Origin: Tigriopus japonicus
Taxonomy: Eukaryota > Arthropoda > Copepoda > Harpacticoida > Harpacticidae
Direction: 5' to 3'
Assembly: GCA_010645155.1 (NCBI GenBank)
Contig: CM021312.1
Location: forward strand, 3,257,888 to 3,321,887
DNA: 64,000 nt
Numbering within the stretch: the stretch's first letter is position 1; the number at the start of each line of letters is the position of its first letter. Shown piece by piece: positions 33,991 through 45,114 of the stretch. Below the pieces are notes generated by a model. That model was not told the DNA's origin. It worked only from the letters and a program-made list of their open reading frames with translations, and made no database searches. The position numbers and the translations under genes are program-made.

Positions 33991-34000
33991 AGATCCATGA

Positions 34001-34647
34001 TTGTCCACAGATGTTGATAGCAAATCAATTATCGCAACTTAAATGATTCCAATTGGATTGAACGCTTTTTTATTATTTTTTATTGTATTTTTTTAAAAAG
34101 TCAGTTGATAGGGAGACCTGAAGAGGAGCAGTCTACCCGCATAATTGGAAATTGAGAGGAAAAACGGAAAGATAGGCGTGTGCCACTCTGTTCCAACCCA
34201 GGAAACCCAGCCCAGGTTGTCCTAGTAAATTTAAAAATCGTTTAAAACATAATGTTTGGTTTCTTACAAACCTTAAATTATTCAAGAAAGTAACTTTTTA
34301 TAATCGTCATCAAAAATAAGTGGTGCATGGTTTGCTAATTGTTTTGTTTTGCTTTTTGTGATTTATTTCACAATCAATGCATTAGAAATTTTTGAAGGCA
34401 AAGTTTATATCTAGTTTTGGCAAGTAGCAAAAAAATATATTTTGTGTCAATTTCAGCAAAATTAAAGTCAGAATATCGATTCAAATATTCACTAATGGGC
34501 ATAATAGCCGCTGCAATCCCTTTTTTGTATTAGAAAAAGTAGCATTTTTCTAGCATTTTTCATTTTCCAACTAGCATTTTTCTAGCATTGATTTGACTTT
34601 AACTAGCACAGTCGCTCCAAAAAAAGTTGGCCACCCTGATCTAAACA
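34001..34647. other. AT-rich stretch, no gene seen
   Basis: Long A/T runs and TAGCATTTTT words near 34540-34620 like those at 24.9 kb. Nothing else recognised. Confidence 0.4.
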
Positions 34648-35033
34648 CGTCGTCTTGCTTTAGTCCAAAACAACAAGAGCAACTTACGAGATCGAAAAAC
34701 CAAAAGACCTTTTATGATTAGCATAAGAAGATGTTTGAAGGATGGTAAAGGCAACCAATCAACAAATCCACCAATCGATCAACCATGGGAATCCAGACCA
34801 AAGCCAAGAAACAACTAGATTCAACACGCAAGCTTAAGTGAAAAAATGTAAGAATGAAAGCACCAAACACTGACACCGTTCCAAAAACATTTCGAGAAAA
34901 AATGCCACAGCATCAGAAACTTCAATTCTTGGAAAGATTCTTCGCCTCTATATCAGAATGACCCGATGGAAGTGAACAAAATGATATGCCATGGACAGAA
35001 TCAAGGCTCAATGTGACCTATCCTACGCCATAC
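34648..35033. repeat. Dispersed repeat R, copy 2
   Basis: Partner of 20219-20719. It starts at CGTCGTCTTGCTTTAG and ends near GACCTATCCTACGCC. The extra 115 bp of copy 1 is missing. Confidence 0.85.
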
Positions 35034-35552
35034 TGTTGATGAATAAATCCCAGATAATTGGAGTTTTTTTTTTTTGATGATAAGCTTACAAAATTTACTT
35101 TTAACACCAATCTTCTTTGGACCATAACATGATTCATCCGATTTCAATCGGCCAAAATGGTTTATGGGGTCCTTAAAGTCATCACTGCTAAGTGTTGTTG
35201 AAGCGTCAAAAGTGATCTAATGTCCGCAAAACTGCTGCCTTGTTGGCATTGGTTGAGGGGGCTCAATTCTGATCCAATCCCTGACTTTGTTTAGATTAGT
35301 GACCTCACTGAATCGTTGGCTAATTCAGAGTGACCAATTTCAAACCTTAAAAAAGGAGTTGGGGGAGCTTTCAGACTTGTGGACTTTCGAGTGTCATTGT
35401 GACAAACCAATGCAATTTTGGTGCATTACAAGAACGCAATTTTTGAAGTTAGAATAAATAGCTCTACAGTAGAATGAAATGAAAAAAGAAACACCAAACA
35501 CTAATAGAACTTGCATAAAAAGCGAAAGAAGTTCCTACATAGACCGGGTCTC
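35034..35552. other. Stretch without recognisable features
   Basis: Non-coding flank between repeat R and the gag relic. Only a T-run near 35067 stands out. Confidence 0.4.
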
Positions 35553-36644
35553 TTAGTACTGTGCACACTCCACGTTTTGAATCGCGAGACTCAATTGGAA
35601 ACTGGCTAAATTTTCCCCCGACACATCATCATGTTCGGCCTCGTCGAGATTTGTGGAGGCACCATTGACTTGTTGATATTTAGATTTTTGTTTATTAGGA
35701 CGTTTGCTCCCACTTGCACGTCCACGATTTTGCCCTCCCCGAAAAGACACCGGTTGTCCTCTTGTGTCATTAGGATGGGAATCTTGAACATGTTTCGCCA
35801 ATTTGCAGGGAGAAATGCATGATCAAGCTTTAAAACCGTGTTGCTGATGATAAGGGCACACTCCGTCATTGTGGAGTTGGGGATTGAGACGAATGGCTTG
35901 AACATTTATTGGGTTTATTGGGCATTACCACTCAACCACGTAAGTGCATACTGAGTATAGGCAGAAAAGAGGACAAAAAGATAAAAGAATAAAATCTGTC
36001 AGGGATAACATGAGATGAACCAAGTTGACACGACCGCCACAGGTCATCAGCAACAGAAATGACTGGTCCAATGGCCTTTGATCGAGCCAAGTTCGCGTAC
36101 TGAAGATGGAAGTTTTCTAAGGAGAACTACAAATGGCCAAGGCCCATCCAAACTCACTCCTGCTCCAGCTAAAGATTTAATTCTCACAAGCCACAACAAT
36201 GGACGTTCGCTGGGATCCAATGGAGGAAGATCTAGAATTTTTTGTATCCTTTGCTCGACTAATGAACCAAAAGCTTCAATTAATCGTTCTTTGAGTAATT
36301 CTTATTTGTCCACCGAGGGTGAGGCAGGCATTAACATGATGTCTCCGATTAGACGAAGTGAAGTGACATCAATAGCTGCAATCGAATGAGAGTACTAGAT
36401 GGAATTTGCCGTTTTGAATTTTGAATTCCTCTTCAATTGCGGCAAACCACAAAGCAGCATCTGCTGGATCGAAATTGGGAAGTTTTGGCGACACTTTACT
36501 AACCATGGGTGTGTTTGAATTTCCACTCTGATTTTCCAATGCTGTACGGACAGCTAGAGCGATGCCATCCAGCAGTTGGTCTATGGAAAACATCGGGGTT
36601 TGAGAAGGTTCAGTTGCCATCATTGAACCGTCTTTGGAATCCAT
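35553..36644 (-). pseudogene. Gag relic of another Ty3/gypsy family
   Basis: The minus strand from 36644: a short N-terminus, then KLPNFDPADAALWFAAIEE, the typical opening of Gag in arthropod gypsy elements. After a frameshift near 36400 a capsid-like region continues (LIEAFGSLVEQRIQKIL, then LGSI). At 35860-35790 a broken finger CPYHQQHGFKA, stop, SCISPCKLAKH resembles the Cys/His motif after this Gag type. Pol was not found. It differs from Gag of elements A, B and E. Confidence 0.65.
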
Positions 36645-36847
36645 TGAGTATCAAAACATTATTACATTACATTATTATAAATATCATTGCTAGCCTCAAA
36701 GTCCAGAGATATTCAGTATTTCTTGTCTTTACACAACAACACAAATGCTTGGCATTAAATTTTGAACAGATGTACAAAAACAATGAATCAAAAAACGATT
36801 GCTCCACTGGGCGCTTGATTAAAAGTCATTACTGAAAACACTGAATC

Positions 36848-37036
36848 ATGAGCATGCAGAGAAGAAACGTGGCTGTTGTCGTCTTGTTGATATTAATTGG
36901 AATACATTTTCTACTAAACCAGCCTCCATTTGTGAAAGGTAAATTTTTTCAAACTTTCAGTTACCAGAGTTGGGACAATTCTCAAACATCTTTGCTGACT
37001 AGTTCTGCCACTACACCACTAGGTTGGTCAAAATAA
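36848..37036 (+). CDS. Small ORF with signal-anchor; possible first exon of a host gene
   Basis: Begins MSMQRRNVAVVVLLILIGIH: a short basic N-terminus and then a hydrophobic segment, as in type II membrane proteins. After PPFVK the DNA reads AAAG then GTAAAT, close to the splice donor consensus, so the coding part may end near 36937 and continue in a distant exon. No family recognised. A chance ORF is quite possible. Confidence 0.25.
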   Translation: MSMQRRNVAVVVLLILIGIHFLLNQPPFVKGKFFQTFSYQSWDNSQTSLLTSSATTPLGWSK

Positions 37037-37832
37037 CAGAGCAAAACAAAAGACAAACTAATTAGGTACACCTTGACATGAAAGGTTTGTTGTGTTTTGA
37101 ATCAAAATATTTTGTTTATTTATCAATATATTTTAACGACTTAAAATCCAATCTATTCACAACTAGTCTCTCTATCTTTGGAAATGATATTTGCTATGCT
37201 ATCAACCAAACATTGGAAAATGTGGACGGCGTAAGGTTTAACCACAGTTTTTGGGTGTATTTTCTATGCCTAAAATTTTGAAAAAATGTCAAGATTTTAT
37301 GAGCTCTTGAATCATGGCACACAGTAATATTTAAGTAATTTTACTTGGAGGTGTTTCCAAACCAATCCTCTATCTCCATGACCAAGTAAATACTATTTAT
37401 TTCACCTGCAAAGGAAGGGAGTAATGGCCAAAATCCGGCGGAGGGAGTTTCATTTTATTTTCGACCCGAGGGCGTCAATTAAAAGGAAACAAGTGATGTC
37501 GGATCTTGGCCATTACCCACTTCATTTGTGGGTGCATATGATATTTAATTGACCAACTTATCCTTTTTGGAACTTCCGTTTCGATTTTTTCAACCCTGAA
37601 AATTAGTTCAACCATGGACATTCGTACTAATTCGTACTATCTCACCTGCATGCATTGCCTGCTCAATACGGGTTTTAGGAGCCTTGTTCACCTCCCGTCA
37701 GTCCATCATCAGTTCGTGTATAAAAGCCTACCACAAATTCCACATTGGATCATTCCTCGTCAATGACATGGGGGCTTCACACATACAAATTATTGTGCGT
37801 ATGATTTGAACTTTCAGCAAAATAGTAGATAT
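37037..37832. other. No feature recognised
   Basis: AT-rich, only short frames. No element core or repeat seen. Confidence 0.4.
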
Positions 37833-37926
37833 GTAGAGCAATGAATTGATTCGTAGGGCAGTGAAGTGATTTGTAGGGTAGTTAAGTAATTTGTAGACCA
37901 ATAAAGTAAGTTGCAGTTAAGTAATT
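37833..37926. repeat. 20-bp degenerate tandem repeat
   Basis: Four and a half units of the type GTAGGGCAGTGAAGTGATTT with scattered substitutions. Confidence 0.7.
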
Positions 37927-37999
37927 ATTTTGGATTTGACCTCCTTGGGCATGGAGGAAGTCTCATAAAAGGAGCAGGCGGTCAACAAAATTTTGTTCC

Positions 38000-38090
38000 C
38001 GCCAGTGGCCACGCGTACTAGCGCGTTCTTAAAAGTGCCGAGTGTAAGTGCTTCCCCAGACGGCGTAGGTTCGAATCTTGTTGGGGGTCG
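38000..38090 (+). repeat. tRNA-Leu-like sequence (tRNA-derived repeat or pseudogene)
   Basis: A tRNA-like layout: GTGGCCACGCG in the place of the A box, TTCTTAAAAG in the place of the anticodon loop (UAA at its centre), an extended variable part, and a clear B box GGTTCGAATCT at 38068-38078. Length of about 90 nt suits a class II tRNA. Stems do not pair well, so it is not a working tRNA gene; a SINE head or pseudogene fits better. Confidence 0.4.
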
Positions 38091-38454
38091 GATTGAAGTT
38101 GTCGGGAGAAATCCTTCAATTTACAGGGAATTGCATTCCTTGTAGCGGTAGTAAAAAATCCGCAAAAGGAAAAATCACTATCTTTATTACAGCGGTTTAG
38201 AAGAAATACCTACATCAAATTGGCAATCGATGTTCCACCAACACCAACTCACTCAGTTGTCTTCAAACTCATCCGAACTCGTAAAAATACCACGAATTTT
38301 TTGGTTGGTTGCGGAGTTTTAATACCACTACAAGGAATAAGATTCTCAAAAAGAAAGTTAAACATTAAAAAAGTCGATGATATTTGGTCTACAAAGGAGT
38401 TAACTATTAACAGATCCATACAACCTATGAAGATTGAGTTGATAAGGAATAGTT
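38091..38454. other. No feature recognised
   Basis: Only short frames; possibly the body of the tRNA-like repeat, but no second copy was found. Confidence 0.35.
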
Positions 38455-39010
38455 TGTAAAAATTTGTCCAATCCTGCCTTAATTATTGTTAGAAGATTAG
38501 CTCCAACATATTCCAGACGAAGATTGATTGGCAAATGATTGAACAATTAAGGAGCCCGATAAATGAGATAAGAGGACTACATTGTTCGAACTAACTTGGA
38601 ATTTTTGGGATTTGGCGATGTTTTTAAAGCACAAGTAAAATCTCTATGATCACTTAAGCTGATCTCAAATCATGGGTAAAGACAGAGCCCATGAATACTC
38701 TTAAAGGCATACATTATCAGATAACTTTCATGCCTTCTCTGACTACTGTACAGTCCAAACTTCTGGAGTCTCTCCCAAAACAAGAGCTCTTCCATTCCTG
38801 TAATGTTCCTAGTGAAACATCTTTGTACTTGCTCGACCTTTTGCAAACCTGCCAAAGACATTGAAGCCTAAATGGGTGAGGCATATTCAAAATGAGGCTT
38901 AACAATCGACTTGTACAGAGATGGTACCGTCACACTATCTCTGAGCTTGAAAGTGCGATAGATCCACCACGCATTTGAATTGCCTTTGCCATTTTCAACT
39001 AGAAATGCTC
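38455..39010 (-). pseudogene. LINE family 1, third copy: C-terminal fragment
   Basis: LAGLQKVEQVQRCFTRNITG and RRHESYLIMYAFKSIHGLC match copy 1 closely. Sequence below 38660 continues the tail of the protein in broken frames. It abuts the 3' end of the minus-strand LINE family 2 copy at about 39020. Confidence 0.8.
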
Positions 39011-39024
39011 ATTGACCATTCCCC

Positions 39025-39623
39025 AGAAAGGTCAGGTTTCTAACACTGTTGGACACTAACCTTGCCAGCCCAATGGTGAAGAGCTCGGTTTTGCATATGA
39101 AATGCGTCCATGCATTATTGGCACTTTGGGGCACTCAGAGGTATCGTTTGAGGAATTTGGCGAAGGTGGCATCGGCGGATTTGAGGGCGGATTGGGCGGA
39201 GTTGGAAAGCCAGAGGTGCAGGCCGTGGAGGAAGATGGGGGTGATGTAGGTCCGGAAGAGTTGAAGAATTATTGGCAGAGGAAGATTCTTGATAGGCAGT
39301 CTATTGTATATGTATCCGATCCTGGCCCTGGCCTTGGTTATTGATGATTTGACATGAGTGGTGATGGAGAGTTGTGTGGTGAAAGTGAAACCGACATAGG
39401 TAAAAACTTGACAATTTCAATCGGACTATTGTTGATGTGGAAGGAGGTGGGAGGCAGACGACCTTTATGGAAAACCATGGCCTTCGTCTTGATGGTGTTG
39501 ATTTGAAGGCCGTTCTCTTGGCATTTACCGTGGAGAGCATGATGGCATTTTGCAATTCTACGGCTGAATCAGCCAAGAGAACCAGATCGTCTGCATATTG
39601 TAAGTATTGTATGCTATTGTGGT
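39025..39623 (-). pseudogene. LINE family 2 (minus copy), RT 3' part
   Basis: From 39623 down: IQYLQYADDLVLLADSAVEL (RT catalytic box), a region with frameshifts, and NAWTHFIC with RLVSNSVRNLTF near 39050. All match the plus-strand copy 39624-42970. The other part of this copy starts at 42971 on the far side of that insertion. Confidence 0.85.
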
Positions 39624-39729
39624 GCACATGGTCAGCTGACGCCTCGAACGGCGGACACGCGTTTTACCTCTCGTGACATTTTATAATGGTTTTAATCGTT
39701 TTTAATAGTTTGACTTATGATATTCGTGA

Positions 39730-40855
39730 GTGGGGCCACGCCCACGACTGGCCGTGGCCCCCAATGACCCTGTGATAACTTCCCTTCAGTGCACCCCTTC
39801 CCCTTCCAATCCTTCCTCTTTCCATTATCCCTCGGCCACGTCATATTCAAGACGTGAGCTACTTGCCCTCAAACCCCCTTCAACGCCCTTGTCCCCCTCA
39901 TCTTCCCAATCATCCTTTCCCTTTCCCCCTCAATCCCATATCAACTCATCTCTTCTAGGTCAGATTGAACAACTCGGTATCGCGAGGAATCATCGGCGGC
40001 GGCGGAAACAGCGGAGAGGAGGGAATCAACCAGTGTCGGCCCTTTTTCTCAACTGCCATGGACGGGCGAATATGCTGCGAGTGGCTGGAGTGGGACAGTG
40101 CCTCAACAAGATCCGAGGACACGCCTTCACCTTCCTGTCCGAGACGTGGGTCACCGAGGAGAAACACGAGAGCTGCATTGCTGGAAAGCAGAGCTTTGTG
40201 GTTCACGCCAGAAAGCCCGCGGGGCGTGGCAGGCCCAGCGGAGGGTTGGAGCTCTACATTACCAAACGCTTTGAGCCCACCCTACTCTCGTCCTCTCCTC
40301 ATCACATAGCCGTAGATGCCCAAGGCTTTACCATCATTGGCGTCTATTATCAGCCAACCACGGACTATGACGACCTCGTTTCGGACCTCACATCCATCCT
40401 CCAAAAGGTGAAGAATCCGGAGAAAGTCATCATTGGTGGTGACTTCAACATCTGTCCCAACTCGAGTGAATTCTCCGAACTCGCCAAGATTCTGAGTCAA
40501 TGGAGAATCACTCTGCACTCCGACCCGGGAGTCCCAACACATACCTACTCCCGGGGCGCCTCCGTACTTGACCACATCTTCATATCAGAAAATCTTTTAT
40601 CTCCGGCCAGTTATGTTCATCAACTGGCCGTTTCTGATCACCTCCCCATTCCAGTCACCTTCAAAATGCCCCGAAACTTCCATCATCTTGGCGTGACTCG
40701 AAAGGTGTGGTCCGTGGTCAATGTGCAGGAGTGCGCGGCTCAACTCGAGGCCCTACAGTTATCCATCGACACCTGGAAGGACTACAATCCAACTGCAGTG
40801 GCCCCAAGGCATTTCGCAAGCATTCCAAGATTCCTTTTCAGTTCAGGTGAGAAGA
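39730..40855 (+). pseudogene. LINE family 2 endonuclease domain
   Basis: The open frame starts MGPRPRLAVAP, with a proline/serine-rich N-terminus, then FLNCHGRANML, FLSETWVTEE (catalytic Glu), VYYQPTTDYDD, IGGDFNICPNS (Asp-Asn), and SVLDHIFIS with VSDHLPIPV (Ser-Asp-His). These are the motifs of the apurinic-type LINE endonuclease. The frame is lost between about 40810 and 40860, where the RT frame takes over; the tail to 41097 is out of frame. Confidence 0.85.
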
Positions 40856-41527
40856 AGAGGACCCAAGACCCCTTGGTTCAGCTCATACCATCGAGAGCTG
40901 AGGGGTCATATGCTCCAAAAATTGCGAAGTGCCAAGAGGAGCCAAACACCAGAGACTTGGGAGCAATATGCAATTTCAAGAATTGCTTATCACAAGTCTC
41001 TGCGGAGCGCCGAGTCGGCCCACCAAAGATTGGAGGTGGAGAACCTGCTCTCTTCATCGGCTTCGTCCAGGATGGCGGGCTTGTACAAACGTGCTAAAAA
41101 GCCCACCGCCAACTCGGAAATTCCAGTGAGCCAATTCCTCCTCCACTGCCAAGAACTGTTTTCATCGTCATCAGAAACGGTGGAGGAGGAGGTCCAGGGC
41201 TGCTTGGAAGAACATCATCCCCTATTGCAGCCCTTCACGGAATCCGAGATGGATGCAGCCTTCAAGAAGATGAAAAGCAAGGCCCCGTCAACATCAGGGG
41301 TTTCTCCCTTCCAACTTCCACTTCTCCGGACCCAAATCCAACCACTCCTACAAGATCTCTTCAGCCACGCCCTCCAAACATCTTTCTTCTCACCAGACTG
41401 GATGGAGTCAGCCATCATCTTCATCCATAAGAAGGGGCCCAAGGACATTCCAGACAATCATAGGACCATCGCCTTGGAAAACCCCTTCTTGAAGATGATG
41501 TCCACCCTGTTAGCTGCCCATTTCTAG
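40830..41527 (+). pseudogene. LINE family 2 linker and RT fingers
   Basis: SVQVRRRGPKTPWFSSYHRE, a helical linker, then MKSKAPSTSGVSPFQL (RT motif 0/1), SHALQTSFFSPDWMESAIIF, IHKKGPKD and NHRTIALEN. It ends at TAG 41525-41527; the same frame continues downstream. Confidence 0.85.
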
Positions 41528-42805
41528 GGATTGGCCGAGGAAAGGAATCTCCTTCCCGAGTTCCAATTCGGTTTCCGGAGAAGCCGCTCGACCACCTCGG
41601 CAGCCACTCTCCTCTACGAAATTGTGCATGCAAACATCAGCACTAAGAGGAGAGTTTACGGATGCTTTGTGGATTTCTCCAAAGCATTCGACAGGGTGGA
41701 CCGAACGCGGTTATTCTCCAAACTCCAACTATGGGGAATTCCGCGTTCCATCTGTGTCCTGCTTGCAGACATCTACGCGGGACTCAGATGCTCCATTCGA
41801 TCTGGTGAGGACCTATCCCCCTGCTACTTCACATCCATCGGCCTTCCGCAGGGGGATCCACTATCGCCAATTCTTTTCAATCTTTATGTATCCGACCTGC
41901 CTGAAGCCCTTTCTCACCAAGGCCCCATCATCAACAACAATAGAATACAATATCTACAATATGCAGACGACCTGGTTCTATTGGCTGATTCAGCCGTGGA
42001 ATTGCAAAATGCCATCAATGCTCTCCACGGTTACTGCCAAGAGAACGGCCTTCAAGTCAACACCATCAAGACGAAGGCCATGGTTTTCCATAAAGGTCGT
42101 CTGCCTCCCACCTCCTTCCACATCAACAATAGTCCGATTGAAATCGTCAAGTATTTTAACTATGTCGGTTTCACCTTCACCACGCAACTCTCCTTCACCA
42201 AACACCTCAACATCGCAATAACCAAGGCCAGGGCCAGGATCGGATACATCTGCAATAGACTTCCCATCAAGAACCTTCCCCTTCCAATAGTTCTTCAACT
42301 CTTCTGGACTTTCATCCCCCTCATCTTTCTCTACGGCCTTCCTCTCTGGCTCCCAAACTCCGCCCAATCCGCCCTCAAATCCGCCGATGCCACCTACACC
42401 AAATTCCTCAAGCGATACCTCAGCGTACCTCTATATGCCAATAATGCCTGGACGCATTTCATATGCGAAACCGAGCCCTTCACCACCGGGCTGGCAAGGT
42501 TAGTGTCCAACAGTGTTAGGAACCTGACCTTTCCGGAGGTGATGTCTGGACACATGTTGTCATTCCCGGTCAAGGACTTGACAACACCTTATTGTCTTTG
42601 GCGTGACATCCCTTCGGAATATTGGCGGTCACGCACCTTCGTCAGGTTTCCTGCCCAACTCCATCAACGACGGGAACTGACGAAGGATCTGCTCAATCTG
42701 ACCCACCCTCTCTACTGCAATAACCAAGATTTTCATCATCTCCCTCTACCCAACTGCATCTGCACTGTCTATCAATCACCGCTTCATTTCTTCCATGTAC
42801 ACTGA
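41528..42805 (+). pseudogene. LINE family 2 RT palm to C-terminus
   Basis: Continues in frame after the TAG: LLPEFQFGFRRSRSTTSA, FVDFSKAFDRVDRTRL (motif A Asp), GLPQGDPLSPILFNLY, LQYADDLVLLA (catalytic box), NTIKTKAMVF. A thumb and C-terminal region of about 200 residues follows, ending at HFFHVH. No zinc knuckle or RNase H is seen. A 424-codon frame begins at 41531. Confidence 0.9.
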
Positions 42806-42970
42806 ACGTATTCTAGTCAACTCACTGTGATATCATGATTTTACGTTATTATTTTTAACGTGTTTTTAACTTGTGACATGTCTTTTTTTACAGTTTTATA
42901 TGATTATACATATATCCATTTTTTTAATACGCCATGACATGACAAAGAGTCGCAATAAACACTTAATTTA

Positions 42971-43526
42971 ATTGTGGTTAATGGTGGGGCCTTGGTGAGT
43001 AAGAGGTTCGGGCAGGTCGGAAAAATAACGGTTGAAAAGGATTGGCGATAGTGGATCCCCCTGTGGAAGGCCGATGGATGTGGAGTAGCAGGGGGATACG
43101 TCCTCAACAGAACGAATGGAGCATTTGAGTCCTGCATAGATGTTGGCCAGCAGGACACATATTGATAGAACGCGGAATTCCCCATAGTTGTAGTTTGAGA
43201 AATAACCGCGTTTGGTCCACCCTGTCGAATGCTTTGGAGAAATCCGCAAAGCATCCGTATACTGTCCTCTTAGTGATGATGTCTGCGTGCACAATTTCGT
43301 AGAGGAGAGGTGCTGCCGAGGTGGTTGAGCACCTTCTCCGGAAACCGAATTGGAATTCGGAAAGGAGATTCGTTTCCTCGGACAATCCGGAGAAGCGGGC
43401 AGCTAAGAGGGTGGACATCATCTTTAAGAAGAGGTTTTCCAAGCCAACGGTCCGATGATTGTTTGGAATGTCCTTGGCTCCCTTCTTATGGATGAAGATG
43501 ATTGCTGACTCCATCCAGTCACCGCG
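42971..43526 (-). pseudogene. LINE family 2 (minus copy), RT middle part
   Basis: From 43526: DWMESAIIFIHKKGAKDIP, FQFGFRRRCSTTSA, FADFSKAFDRVDQTRLF and, after one frameshift near 43160, GLPQGDPLSPILF, ending GPTINHN at the target duplication. It continues at 39623. Confidence 0.9.
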
Positions 43527-44044
43527 TCTCACTTATAAAGGACACAAAAATTAATTTAGAAAAAAATTAAATAAAAAGATTTTTTCAACAATATTTGTAA
43601 GAAAAATTTTAAATGTGCAAAATTGACCTTTGAACTTTCCTGCTCTCCCAGCAAGATGAGACTGCTTGACATACTGCACAGCTTGCTCAACATTATTGTC
43701 AAGATGTCTTTCCTCATTTCTGGGACAAGGTTTAATATCCTGATTCATCTCCAGGCCTCAATTGGATGAAAATTTCCTTGTTGTCCATTCCGAAGAGGCT
43801 CGTCAAACTGATTGAGTTGCATGCCTGTGTTGAGGCATAAGTTGGTAGATTGAAGCTGTGGTGAAGACCAAAGGTGGCCATGATGAAATCAAACTTTTGT
43901 TTGCCGACGTAAGGGATTTGGGATTGTAGTTTTGTGACAACGCCATTGATTGAATTGATGAATTTAAGTGGTATACCCTGTAGAATCATAGGTGACATTA
44001 CATTCGCAGACTTGAATTATTTTTTGTGTCATTTATAAGTGAGA
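43527..44044. mobile_element. Inverted-repeat DNA element inside LINE family 2 (0.52 kb)
   Basis: Ends TCTCACTTATAAAGGACACA at 43527 and the near-perfect reverse complement at 44015-44044 (about 30 bp, few mismatches). It splits LINE coding sequence between SIFPPD (right) and DWMES (left). Internal minus frames (43748-43551 and 43998-43732) might be transposase remnants, but I recognise no domain. A few unexplained bases (ACCGCG) at the left edge leave the target duplication unclear. Confidence 0.65.
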
Positions 44045-44115
44045 AGTCTGGTGGGAAGATAGATGTTTGGAGTGCGTGGCTGAAGAGATCTTGCAAGAGA
44101 TACAAGAAATTTTTA
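44045..44115 (-). pseudogene. LINE family 2 (minus copy), 5' scrap
   Basis: LLQDLFSHALQTSIFPPD matches the plus copy (LLQDLFSHALQTSFFSPD) and directly precedes the inverted-repeat insertion. Sequence above about 44115 no longer matches, so the copy is 5' truncated there. Confidence 0.8.
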
Positions 44116-44949
44116 CGTGAGGTTGTAAGCCGTGGTGGCCAATTAACCTTTGTGAAATCGAATTCCCCTCCGTCTACCAATCTGCAAAAACCGGACTTTT
44201 CTTCATTTAAGAGCTCCAAAAGGCATCCCTAATTTTGTGCCTTCCGAGCAGGGTTGCAAACCAAATTCAAATTTGTGTTTGCTTAAATAAATGAGCAAAG
44301 GACTTCTCCATTAGGTGGCCCTACTTTGCAACCACCAGTGAAAAATCTTGACCAAGCCCAAATTGCACATCCTGCTGTAAATGGATTAGTGCAGTCAGAC
44401 GAATTAAGCTTGTTATTCTTGGGGACAAATGGCTAAGGTTATGTCGGAGCCTAGACTCACCCTTCAACAAACTTTATAGAAGTTTCTTGAAAATTTCCGA
44501 TCTTCATCAAAAAAAATGTTTATGAAGTAGTGCACTATCATAAAAGAGCATGGTAATAAAGTGCGCCATTTAGTGGATTCCATACGGCACAGCTTACAAT
44601 TCCCATGATATACATACTTTTGAAGATTGCAACTGTTATTCATCATTTTTGGAAAAAAACTTAAGTGCCTCAAATGTTAACTGAGTAATGTAATGAACAT
44701 GTGGTGGTTTTTGGTCGAATTTATTGGTCACAACCGTTTCAAATTGGCATGGAAATTTGACTACTGAAAAGGTAATGCAGGCATGATCTTTGCCAAAATT
44801 CATCAAAATACACTTAACGTTCTATTTGGAGTTCCGTGACCAACAATTTAGGGACTTAAGTTTGTCCAAAACTGATGAATGACCATTGCAATCTTCGGAA
44901 ATATGTGAATCATGGGAAGTGCAAGCTGTTGCCGCATGAGACCCACTAG
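44116..44949. other. Stretch without recognisable genes
   Basis: No conserved domain, array or RNA. Flank of element G. Confidence 0.4.
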
Positions 44950-44954
44950 ATGGC

Positions 44955-45077
44955 TGTTCAGTCCTCGAGGAAACAAGTTTGACTGATCCTTTATTTGACT
45001 AGACATTCACGTTTATATATACAAGGAAATTGACTAGAATGAGCATGACTAGAACAGAGCAGAGCAAGGACTTCACA
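44955..45077 (-). repeat. 3' LTR of element G (123 bp)
   Basis: Identical to 46096-46218 by eye. TG...CA ends. Internal purine tract directly after it. Confidence 0.95.
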
Positions 45078-45114
45078 TTTCCCTTTCTGGGGGCAGGGTC
45101 GACGGGAACTCGTG

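Larger units (their letters stand above)
31297..34000 (-). mobile_element. LINE family 1, copy 2, 5' part
   Basis: Minus-strand ORF1, endonuclease and RT start of the copy interrupted by element H. It begins near 34000 at SVGDEAKKCLELVIQG, the same start region as copy 1. It reads into element H at ISNFITGRE and resumes at 27008. Confidence 0.9.
39624..42970 (+). mobile_element. LINE family 2, plus copy (3.35 kb, apparently full length)
   Basis: Flanked by the 8-bp target duplication ATTGTGGT (39616-39623 and 42971-42978). The target is another copy of the same family on the opposite strand, cut just before the coding sequence of its RT catalytic box. It has one long endonuclease-RT gene with a frameshift and a stop, no separate ORF1, no poly(A) tail, and an AATAAACACTTAATTTA end. 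I could not fix the clade. Confidence 0.9.

Noticed and set aside
40721..41129. Overlapping plus frames that could look like two genes
   Set aside because: They are the two sides of one frameshift in the LINE family 2 gene.
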